This document shows, one piece after another, positions 1 to 4,782 of a DNA stretch of 5,533 nucleotides (positions are counted from its first letter, which is position 1; each line of letters begins with the position of its first letter). The notes below the pieces were generated by a model that saw only the letters and a program-made list of their open reading frames with translations, was not told the DNA's origin and searched no databases. The position numbers were made by a program, and so were the translations under genes. The DNA comes from DATAYF01 sp036272735 (GTDB lineage: Bacteria; Chloroflexota; Ktedonobacteria; Ktedonobacterales; Ktedonobacteraceae), in contig DATAYF010000562.1 in assembly GCA_036272735.1 (NCBI GenBank), positions 1 to 5,533 of the forward strand. The letters run 5' to 3'.

Positions 1-34
1 TGGCCCGTTGCTTCCTGGTTCGCGTGGATGCCAT
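1..34 (-). CDS. 5' end of a leftward gene, possibly a TetR-family regulator (partial)
   Basis: Only the first 11 codons are inside the window. They read MASTRTRKQRA, starting at the ATG at 34-32. The start is supported by a purine-rich ribosome binding site (GGAAAGG, minus strand, 48-42) seven bases upstream and by a strong promoter further upstream. A short, Arg/Lys-rich N-terminus is typical of TetR-family repressors just before their first helix. The inverted repeat over the predicted transcription start has the size and look of a TetR-type operator. Together these suggest an autoregulated repressor, but the family call is inference from 11 residues and context. Another ATG at 39-37, in a different frame, is only three bases from the binding site and is less likely. 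Confidence 0.4.
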   Translation of the reverse strand, partial: MASTRTRKQRA

Positions 35-53
35 GCATCTGCCTTTCCGCACA

Positions 54-69
54 TAGAATGTTCGTTCTA
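54..69. promoter_or_regulatory. Inverted repeat over the transcription start, candidate TetR-type operator
   Basis: TAGAA (54-58) and TTCTA (65-69) form an inverted repeat with a six-base centre. It lies directly downstream of the -10 box and covers the predicted start of transcription, where a bound repressor would block RNA polymerase. The form resembles TetR-family operators. It also loosely resembles a Gram-positive LexA box, with one mismatch in the GAAC-N4-GTTC core, so the LexA alternative cannot be dismissed. Confidence 0.45.
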
Positions 70-98
70 ATTTTAACAGGGACAAAGATTCCTGTCAA
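63..98 (-). promoter_or_regulatory. Sigma70-type promoter for the gene leaving the left edge
   Basis: On the minus strand a perfect -35 box TTGACA (98-93) is followed after exactly 17 bases by TAAAAT (75-70), five of six matches to the -10 consensus. Transcription should begin near position 63. That gives a leader of about 29 bases containing the ribosome binding site at 48-42. This is the best promoter match in the window. Confidence 0.7.
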
Positions 99-163
99 GC
101 TTTTCGCACTTCCTCAAGCACACCATCGCCTCCTCCCCTCCTCCATAAGGAACGGCAATGCAT

Positions 164-184
164 CCCCGGCATGAATGCTCGGGG
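164..184. other. Short hairpin downstream of the regulator remnant
   Basis: CCCCG (164-168) pairs with CGGGG (180-184), and GCAT/ATGC pairs inside with one bulged base. The hairpin sits 14 bases past the stop of the leftward regulator remnant. No T-tract follows on the minus strand and only a broken one (CTTTCTT) on the plus strand, so it is at best a weak terminator. I see no gene in the rest of 99-197. Confidence 0.35.
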
Positions 185-197
185 CTTTCTTGCCCGT

Positions 198-437
198 TTA
201 TTGTAAGGCATGAGCCAAGCTTTCCAGCACCTGTGCACTGACGCCAATAGCTCGTCCCTGTTCAAGCCAGGTATACCAGGTCGTCCCCACCCCAGCGACC
301 AATGCCAACTCTTCTCGGCGCAGTCCCGGTGTCCGACGACGTGTTCCCGTCGGCAATCCAACCTGACCCGGAGAAATGCGCTCTCGGCGCGTCCGCAAAA
401 ACTGCGCTAATTCTGTCCGTCGCTCTTTTTCGTTCAT
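198..437 (-). CDS. Truncated MmyB-type XRE regulator: DNA-binding domain only, probable remnant
   Basis: The 79-residue product matches the N-terminal DNA-binding region of MmyB-like regulators of the XRE superfamily. It shows the RRRTPGLRREELA signature (residues 33-45) and a helix-turn-helix across about 40-62 ending in WLEQGR. Full members are about 270-300 residues, with a C-terminal PAS-like ligand-binding domain. Here a TAA stop comes straight after the last DNA-binding helix (LESLAHALQ). None of the three downstream frames contains the usual continuation, so this is not a single frameshift. The start has AGGAA at 450-446 with eight bases of spacing. The family is often found divergent from an SDR gene, as here, and this protein probably once controlled the dehydrogenase at 643. 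It may be a relic, or a short protein that still binds DNA but cannot sense a ligand. Confidence 0.72.
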   Translation of the reverse strand: MNEKERRTELAQFLRTRRERISPGQVGLPTGTRRRTPGLRREELALVAGVGTTWYTWLEQGRAIGVSAQVLESLAHALQ

Positions 438-455
438 GGATGTTCTTCCTCATCC

Positions 456-520
456 TGGCAGTTTTTATACCAGCATATTTTGGCTTCTGGTTCTCGTATC
501 GTAGATATGGCAGTATTCTA
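456..520. repeat. Pair of similar direct repeats in the divergent promoter region
   Basis: TGGCAGT followed by a T/A-rich run occurs at 456-468 and again at 508-520, 52 bases apart, between the divergent regulator and dehydrogenase genes. They could be binding sites for the regulator. Only the first seven bases match exactly, so this is weak evidence. Confidence 0.2.
464..472 (-). promoter_or_regulatory. Extended -10 promoter for the truncated regulator
   Basis: Minus strand TGG-TATAAA (472-464) is an extended -10 element with no recognisable -35 box 17 bases upstream. Transcription would begin near 457, giving a leader of about 20 bases that holds the AGGAA ribosome binding site. The spacing fits, but the element is short. 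Confidence 0.4.
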
Positions 521-642
521 TCACAACGGCAGACTCTCTCCTTTCATGGCTGTAGGATGCAAAGGAAGAAAGATGCCCGTTGACAGATCTACAAAAAATG
601 GAACGCAAATTAGGCAACGTCAACAAGACAGGAGAGAGAAAG

Positions 643-1416
643 ATGTTCAACTTTGATAAAAAAGTCGTTTTGGTCACCGGTGCTACCTCTGGTATGGGAC
701 GCGATACCGCGCTAGCTTTTGCAAAAGCGGGGGCATCGGTAGCACTGGTTGGAAGGCGGAAAAGCGAAGGTATAGCGGTGGTAGAAACCATTCAGAATAC
801 AGGCGGCAAAGCCACTTTTTTACAAGCCGATCTTGCCGCCGGTGAAAAGGTGATTGCCGATGTGATCGCCCGTACGGTTGCTGCCTACGGGCACCTGGAT
901 GTGGCGTTTAACAATGCCGGGACTCAGGGCGCGTCTAAGCCAATCACAGAGGCAACCGAAAGCGAATGGGATGCCGTCCTCAACCTCAACCTGAAAAGCA
1001 CCTGGCTCGCTTGCAAGCACGAGTTTTTACAGTTTCAGAAGCAAGGCGGGGGCGGAGTGATCGTGAATACGTCGTCCTTTCTCTCGTATGCGGCAACGGT
1101 GGGTTCGAGCGTCTATTCCGCCAGCAAAGGCGGCCTGGATGCCATGACACGAGCCCTTGCATTGGAAGGCGGGCCGCACGGCATTCGCGTCAACAATGTG
1201 AACCCCGGTGCCATCGTGACAGAGATGTTCCGTCGCACTATTGATCCTGAATCGGATGCCGCGATTCCCATCAAGAATGCGATCCCGTTGAAAAAACGCT
1301 TAGGAACAGGCGAAGACATTGCAGGGGCAGTGCTGTGGCTCTGCTCCGAAGCATCCTCCTATGTAACGGGGCAGACGATTATCGTAGATGGCGGCTTAAC
1401 AGTTCCCACGCTGTGA
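643..1416 (+). CDS. Classical SDR-family NAD(P)-dependent oxidoreductase
   Basis: This 257-residue cytoplasmic enzyme is a complete classical SDR, a family of about 250 residues. The cofactor motif TGATSGMG is at 12-19, the structural NNAG at 90-93, and the catalytic tetrad is N116, S145, Y158 and K162. The PG motif is at 188-189. The end of the second strand reads GRR (37-39) with no acidic residue, which favours NADP(H) over NAD. The substrate cannot be read from sequence; alcohol/ketone or sugar substrates are typical. I chose the ATG at 643 because GGAG at 631-634 lies eight bases upstream and the protein then begins just before the first strand. An in-frame TTG at 580 would add 21 residues without homology. 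The truncated MmyB-type regulator is divergent, which suggests past or present control. I found no clear promoter. Confidence 0.93.
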   Translation: MFNFDKKVVLVTGATSGMGRDTALAFAKAGASVALVGRRKSEGIAVVETIQNTGGKATFLQADLAAGEKVIADVIARTVAAYGHLDVAFNNAGTQGASKPITEATESEWDAVLNLNLKSTWLACKHEFLQFQKQGGGGVIVNTSSFLSYAATVGSSVYSASKGGLDAMTRALALEGGPHGIRVNNVNPGAIVTEMFRRTIDPESDAAIPIKNAIPLKKRLGTGEDIAGAVLWLCSEASSYVTGQTIIVDGGLTVPTL

Positions 1417-1432
1417 ATCGCGTAGATCAAGA

Positions 1433-1488
1433 GGCAGCATGGATCAACCAAACTAAATTTACACAATCACAGAATTGACCGTGCTGCC
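1433..1488. repeat. Imperfect inverted repeat downstream of the SDR gene
   Basis: The arms 1433-1447 and 1475-1488 pair over 14 positions, with one G-T pair and one bulged A, around a 27-base AT-rich loop. It starts 16 bases after the SDR stop codon. No T-run follows, so it is not a standard intrinsic terminator. It could stabilise the mRNA 3' end or be a leftover of a mobile element. The rest of the 1417-1651 gap holds one small palindrome and the moaD promoter, and no convincing gene. Confidence 0.45.
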
Positions 1489-1544
1489 AATGCCCTGTCG
1501 GTTGCATTAGACCAAATTCGTTTACGTACTACATAAGCGACCTG

Positions 1545-1557
1545 TTTGATGATCAAA
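1545..1557. promoter_or_regulatory. 13-bp perfect palindrome upstream of moaD
   Basis: TTTGAT-G-ATCAAA is symmetric over 13 bases and lies about 95 bases before the moaD start. Its size would suit a dimeric regulator. There is only one copy and no adjacent regulator gene, so an operator role is a guess. Confidence 0.25.
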
Positions 1558-1638
1558 GTTCCATCGAATTTAGCATTATAACATCTCCCGACGCTATCCA
1601 AGCCGCGCCATACATGCTTCCTTTTCATAAAATTGTGA

Positions 1639-1652
1639 TATACTCATTATCA
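1639..1652 (+). promoter_or_regulatory. moaD promoter, apparently giving a leaderless mRNA
   Basis: TATACT (1639-1644) matches five of six positions of the -10 consensus. Counting the usual seven to eight bases downstream places transcription start at 1651-1652, on or next to the A of the moaD ATG. No ribosome binding site lies between the box and the ATG, as expected for a leaderless transcript. A -35 box is not clear. Confidence 0.5.
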
Positions 1653-1903
1653 TGAAAATACGATTGCGCTATTTTGCGTCACTACGAGAAATCACCGGGC
1701 AGAGCGAAGAGACGCTGACCGTTCCCGATCAAGCCAGCGTCGCGGATATGCGTACGCGTCTCGTCGAGCAGTATCCACGCTTGCAATCGCTGATAGAACG
1801 TTGCATTTATGCCGTGAACCGTAGCTACGTCCCCATCGACACCCAGTTACAGGACAACGATGAACTTGTATTCATCCCTCCGATGGGCGGCGGAGCACAA
1901 TAG
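1652..1903 (+). CDS. moaD: Molybdopterin synthase small subunit (sulfur carrier) MoaD
   Basis: This 83-residue protein has the ubiquitin-like fold of MoaD. It opens with the IRLRYFASLRE strand (3-13), typical of the family, and ends with the IPP-x-x-GG region. MoaD carries a thiocarboxylate on its C-terminal glycine and donates sulfur to precursor Z, inside a complex with MoaE, to make molybdopterin. Length is normal. The unusual point is the end: the chain reads PPMGGGAQ, with two residues (A82, Q83) after the diglycine (G80-G81), whereas MoaD normally ends at GG. The tail should prevent adenylation by MoeB/ThiF-type enzymes until removed. moaE follows after 11 bases, so the two are co-transcribed. 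No other Moco gene is visible. A related sulfur carrier for another pathway is the alternative, but the moaE neighbour argues for MoaD. Confidence 0.9.
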   Translation: MKIRLRYFASLREITGQSEETLTVPDQASVADMRTRLVEQYPRLQSLIERCIYAVNRSYVPIDTQLQDNDELVFIPPMGGGAQ

Positions 1904-1914
1904 AAGGATCGATC

Positions 1915-2328
1915 ATGGAACCACTGATTGTATTGACGCGTGACCCACTTGATCGCGATGCGCTCGTCTCCGCACTGAGCCATCCTGGCGTCGGTGGCAT
2001 CGTCGTGTTCGAGGGAGTGGTACGCGACAACGCCCGAGGAAAACAGGTACAGTATCTCGAATACGAGGCGTACGAAGAGATGGCGCGGGAGCAAATTCGC
2101 GGTATTATCGACACCGCAAAACAGCGCTGGGGCGTCGAGCGCGTCGCCGTGGCACACCGCTTTGGCAGGCTGGACATCGGCGAGGCCAGTGTCGTTATCG
2201 CTGTGGCGACGCCCCATCGCGGCGAGGCGTTCGAAGCATGTCGCTATATTATCGACACGCTGAAATCGACGGTCCCGATCTGGAAAAAAGAGGTGGCAAC
2301 CAGCGGGGAAGCATGGGTTGAAGGATAA
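1915..2328 (+). CDS. moaE: Molybdopterin synthase catalytic subunit MoaE
   Basis: This 137-residue protein is the large subunit of molybdopterin synthase. It forms a dimer flanked by two MoaD chains and transfers two sulfurs to precursor Z (cyclic pyranopterin monophosphate) in the cytoplasm. The family features are in order: FEGVVRD (32-38), LEYEAYEEMA (48-57), the HRFGRL segment (81-86), and the active-site residues H101, R102, K117 and K124. The last four correspond to H103, R104, K119 and K126 of the E. coli protein, with the lysines the same seven residues apart. The conserved PIWKKE is at 121-126. Length is a little under E. coli MoaE. The ATG at 1915 has AAGGA at 1904-1908 with six bases of spacing, in contrast to moaD. 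It is translated from the moaD transcript. I see no terminator immediately after it, so read-through into the next gene is possible. Confidence 0.96.
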   Translation: MEPLIVLTRDPLDRDALVSALSHPGVGGIVVFEGVVRDNARGKQVQYLEYEAYEEMAREQIRGIIDTAKQRWGVERVAVAHRFGRLDIGEASVVIAVATPHRGEAFEACRYIIDTLKSTVPIWKKEVATSGEAWVEG

Positions 2329-2356
2329 TAGAAACTCCGCATGCTACCGATTTATA

Positions 2357-2390
2357 TGGTATAGTTACTAGTAAAGCATCTTGGTATATA
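2357..2390 (+). promoter_or_regulatory. Two extended -10 elements flanking a palindrome, candidate mntA-hepT promoter and operator
   Basis: TGG-TATAGT (2357-2365) and TGG-TATATA (2382-2390) are both extended -10 elements, 25 bases apart. Between them, overlapping the end of the first, is the perfect 10-bp palindrome TTACTAGTAA (2365-2374). Transcription from the first would start near 2372 and include the whole leader hairpin. From the second it would start near 2397 and lose most of the left arm. No clear -35 boxes are visible. The layout would suit an autoregulated toxin-antitoxin promoter, but this is inference. Confidence 0.35.
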
Positions 2391-2433
2391 CAACGACCTG
2401 GGATCGATCCAGGGTTCACTTGGGAGGTCGTTG
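2391..2433 (+). promoter_or_regulatory. Leader stem-loop that buries the mntA-hepT ribosome binding site
   Basis: CAACGACCT (2391-2399) is perfectly complementary to AGGTCGTTG (2425-2433), which ends exactly one base before the ATG. The ribosome binding site GGGAGG (2422-2427) therefore has its AGG inside the stem. The loop contains the palindrome GGATCGATCC (2401-2410). A competing small hairpin, CCTGG/CCAGG (2397-2401 with 2409-2413), would open the large stem and free the site. This could be a translational switch in RNA, a protein operator in DNA, or both. Confidence 0.55.
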
Positions 2434-3264
2434 ATGAACTTATTCGAAAAACAGAATCGACTCAATCAACTCTTCTCACAAAGTCCTGTGAAAGCGGCCT
2501 ACCTCGCGGGTGCCCTATCAAATCGTAGCTCGTTTGGTCAGCTCTCAGATGTTGACGTTGCTATCCTCCTGATGGATCAGATCAAATCGGATCAATTTTT
2601 AGACTACCAGCTTTACTTTTTCAGCGAACTCGCCAAGCGCATGGAATCGGATAGTATTGACGTGGTCATACTCAATCAGGCCTCGTTGCTGCTCAAATTG
2701 CAGGTCATCAAGTACGGGCAAATCCTCTTCAGCCGTGACGAGAAACAACGCATCTCGTTTGAAACCAAAGCGGTCATGGACTACCTGGATTTCAAGAAAT
2801 TCGATGACATGCAAAATCAGGCTCTTGGCCGCCGTCTTTACGGGCAGATGCTGCCTTTCGATAAAGATCTGGTACAGAGCCAGCTCAAGCAGATACACAA
2901 TTCCCTGGACATCTTGCGCGAACTGGCCCAAACGCCGCAGGAAAAGTTCACCACCGACTACCACGTCCACGGCCTCGCAGAGCGCCACCTGCACCTCGCT
3001 ATCGAAGCATGTTTACAGATATGTAGCATCCTGATTGCCACGTTTGGCCTGCGCCGTGCCGAACGGTATCACGAATTATTGAGCATCGTGGCCGGGCAAC
3101 AGATTATATCGCGCACACTCGCCTATCGTATGGAGGTGCTGACCGATCTGCGTGACCAACTCGTGCACGAACCCGATACGCTAAACCCGACGTTGTTGTA
3201 TGATCATATTCAGCATCGGCTCGATACCCTGGAAGCGTTCGTCGATGAGATAGAAAAAAAGTAG
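2434..3264 (+). CDS. Fused MntA-like nucleotidyltransferase and HepT-like HEPN ribonuclease (type VII toxin-antitoxin)
   Basis: This 276-residue cytoplasmic protein joins two domains that are usually separate genes. Residues about 15-105 are a minimal nucleotidyltransferase (MNT, MntA-like). It has the G-x(n)-D-x-D motif at 26-41, metal-binding D39 and D41, and a third acidic residue, D76, in IDVVILN. Residues about 147-276 are a HepT-like (DUF86) HEPN domain with the ribonuclease motif R240-x4-H245. In the two-gene systems MntA attaches AMP to the tyrosine of the R-x4-6-H-x-Y motif and so silences the HepT RNase. Here that position is P247 (RDQLVHEP), and the MNT GS motif is G26-A27. The fusion may thus be controlled differently or be inactive in one half. 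The ATG at 2434 has GGGAGG six bases upstream; the preceding TTG at 2431 is too close. It stands alone, 105 bases after moaE, and may have arrived by transfer. Confidence 0.85.
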   Translation: MNLFEKQNRLNQLFSQSPVKAAYLAGALSNRSSFGQLSDVDVAILLMDQIKSDQFLDYQLYFFSELAKRMESDSIDVVILNQASLLLKLQVIKYGQILFSRDEKQRISFETKAVMDYLDFKKFDDMQNQALGRRLYGQMLPFDKDLVQSQLKQIHNSLDILRELAQTPQEKFTTDYHVHGLAERHLHLAIEACLQICSILIATFGLRRAERYHELLSIVAGQQIISRTLAYRMEVLTDLRDQLVHEPDTLNPTLLYDHIQHRLDTLEAFVDEIEKK

Positions 3265-3317
3265 GACGTAGTGTATGTTTTGCGGGTGCAACCCACAAAA
3301 CATACACTACGTCCTAC
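3254..3317 (-). terminator. Long perfect hairpin terminator of the TPR gene, shared with the convergent gene's end
   Basis: Arms 3261-3282 and 3296-3317 are complementary over 22 bp without a mismatch. A C/A mismatch follows, then four more pairs (GGGT 3284-3287, ACCC 3291-3294) around a three-base loop. On the minus strand the stem starts 13 bases after the TPR stop codon and is followed at once by seven T (plus-strand A run, 3254-3260), a textbook intrinsic terminator. The left arm contains the stop codon of the toxin-antitoxin fusion (3262-3264), and the A run encodes its last lysines. On the plus strand only AATAATA follows, so termination of the rightward gene is less certain. Such a long perfect palindrome may also be one copy of a dispersed repeat. 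Confidence 0.88.
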
Positions 3318-3330
3318 AATAATATCTGGA

Positions 3331-4725
3331 TTATGGCTGCGATTTTGCTTCTTTGGACTCTTCCAGCACTTCCTGCAATGTACGCAAAAATTGCTCATTA
3401 GAGGGGTCCATTGCAATAGCTTGTTGCGCCATCTCCAAAGCTTCGTCGTAACGTTTGACTTCACGCAGGGTGTCGGCGAGATCGTTGTAATAGTCGCCAT
3501 TGAGTGGATCACTATCGATGGCATTTTGATAGTTCTCAATTGCCTCATCGTAACGACTCAGGCCGTCATACGCGGTCGCGAGCTGGTAGTACGCCTCTGG
3601 ATCATCCTCAAAGCGTTCTAGCATCGACTGAGCCGTTTTGACGGCATCGTCGTAGCGCTCTTGCGCATTGTACGTCTCTGCCAGTCCCGCGTAGGCAGCG
3701 GCGAGGTCATCGTCATGGAGATCACCTGTTGGTGCTTGATCGACCAGGCCTTGATAGGTGGTCAACGCCTCATCGTAGCGTTCAGCCTCCAGGTAGCTTT
3801 CCGCGATACTAAAACGAGCAGTGTAGCGGTGGGGTTCAAGCGCGATGGCGTGATTGTAAGCCTCAATGGCCTCATTGGTGTTCCCCTGGATCGAGCGCCA
3901 GGTCCCCAGGTGCTCCCAGGCATCGGCATCGTCGGCATCAATCGCCACCAGGCGTGCATACGTCTCAACGGCTTGATCGCGCTCCCCCATCTGCTCATAG
4001 ACAGTCGCCAGCATATCGTAGCCTGAGCGACCATCAGGTTCGAGGGTCAGCATCTGATTGGCATTGGAGAGCGCGTCATCGTAGCGTCGCATATCTAGAT
4101 AAACGCTGGCTAACTCGGCATAGCGCGATGAGTCAGCAGGGTTTTCATCAACGCGGCGCTCCATGTCTATGGCACGCCGCAATTGATCGTTCATGCGCTC
4201 GCGTACATCGCGCAGATTGTCGGTCGCCGCCGTATTTTCGGGGTTGAGCATCAGAGCTTGACGATAGGCCTGCACAGCATCCTGGTAAAGATTTTGTGTG
4301 CGGTACGAATCACCAACGTTCAGATACAGCTCATCATTCTCTGGATCTAATTCCATTGCCTGCTGGAACGTTTCCAGGGACTCTTCGTACAATCCCAGTT
4401 CGCCGTACAAATTGCCAAGGTTGACATACGCGTCGATCAACTGTGGGTCCAGGTCGATGGCTCGTCTGTAGCCAGCGACCGCCGTTTCTGCATCGCCGAG
4501 GTATTGTTGAGCCAGGGCCAGGTTATAGCGAGCACGGGCATCGTTTGGGTTAGCGTCTACTGCCCGCGCGAATGCGTCGGCTGCTGTTTCATAGTCGCCC
4601 TGCTGGGCCGCAGTATTCCCCTGGTCAGTCCAGGCTTGATCTTGATCTTCACCACGCTTCACAAATTGTACGGGAAAAGTGTTTTGGCTGGAATTGGTAT
4701 CTTTGTCATCTTGCATCTCATCCAT
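3331..4725 (-). CDS. Large acidic tetratricopeptide-repeat protein
   Basis: The 464-residue product is almost wholly tetratricopeptide repeats (TPRs), helix-pair units of 34 residues that bind other proteins. After a polar, acidic N-terminus (1-30), four regular repeats fill about 31-166. An Arg-rich helical segment follows (about 167-199, with RRAIDMERRV), and then seven more repeats to about 445. Typical signatures are NLGNLYGELGLYEESLETFQQAMELDP and similar units. Repeats 5 and 8-11 share RYD(E/D)A, which suggests internal duplication. There is no signal peptide, membrane segment or enzymatic domain, so it should be a cytoplasmic scaffold or adaptor; its partner is unknown. I prefer the ATG at 4725, with AGGAG (4741-4737) eleven bases upstream. 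An in-frame TTG at 4734 is only two bases from that site. It ends at the strong hairpin terminator facing the toxin-antitoxin gene. Confidence 0.9.
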   Translation of the reverse strand: MDEMQDDKDTNSSQNTFPVQFVKRGEDQDQAWTDQGNTAAQQGDYETAADAFARAVDANPNDARARYNLALAQQYLGDAETAVAGYRRAIDLDPQLIDAYVNLGNLYGELGLYEESLETFQQAMELDPENDELYLNVGDSYRTQNLYQDAVQAYRQALMLNPENTAATDNLRDVRERMNDQLRRAIDMERRVDENPADSSRYAELASVYLDMRRYDDALSNANQMLTLEPDGRSGYDMLATVYEQMGERDQAVETYARLVAIDADDADAWEHLGTWRSIQGNTNEAIEAYNHAIALEPHRYTARFSIAESYLEAERYDEALTTYQGLVDQAPTGDLHDDDLAAAYAGLAETYNAQERYDDAVKTAQSMLERFEDDPEAYYQLATAYDGLSRYDEAIENYQNAIDSDPLNGDYYNDLADTLREVKRYDEALEMAQQAIAMDPSNEQFLRTLQEVLEESKEAKSQP

Positions 4726-4782
4726 ACGAGCCAAATCTCCTGTATATGATAAAGTTTCACTTTTTCAAAAGTAAGTTCTTCT

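Noticed and set aside
73..126. A 17-codon minus-strand frame (MVCLRKCEKLDRNLCPC) with a purine-rich stretch before its ATG.
   Set aside because: It overlaps the strong leftward promoter, has no promoter of its own, and the purine run (129-144) is a simple low-complexity stretch that would precede any ATG there.
580..642. TTG start at 580, giving the dehydrogenase 21 more residues; the same bases also spell TTGACA.
   Set aside because: The extension lacks SDR homology, and the ATG at 643 has a better ribosome binding site. As a -35 box, TTGACA has no -10 match at 16-18 bases.
1426..1533. A short open frame in the gap after the SDR gene ending in ALSVALDQIRLRTT.
   Set aside because: It has no start codon with a ribosome binding site and no family I recognise. 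It could be a gene fragment, but the evidence is too thin to call.
1560..1651. A molybdenum-cofactor riboswitch upstream of moaD.
   Set aside because: The apparent transcription start lies at the ATG, leaving no leader, and I see no multi-stem structure or ribosome binding site for it to control.
1906..1914. GGATCGATC shared by the moaE ribosome binding region and the mntA-hepT leader (2401-2409).
   Set aside because: It is a nine-base, largely self-complementary motif in two different roles; chance is a sufficient explanation without genome-wide counts.
2391..2433. A tRNA or T-box element, suggested by paired ends and a GGTTCA stretch.
   Set aside because: It is only 43 bases long and lacks D and anticodon arms, a full T-loop consensus and the T-box signature.
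4741..4768. A TTGAAA-N16-TATACA promoter directly before the TPR gene on the minus strand.
   Set aside because: Its -10 box overlaps the ribosome binding site, so the transcript would start after it. The extended -10 at 4872-4864 is more consistent.
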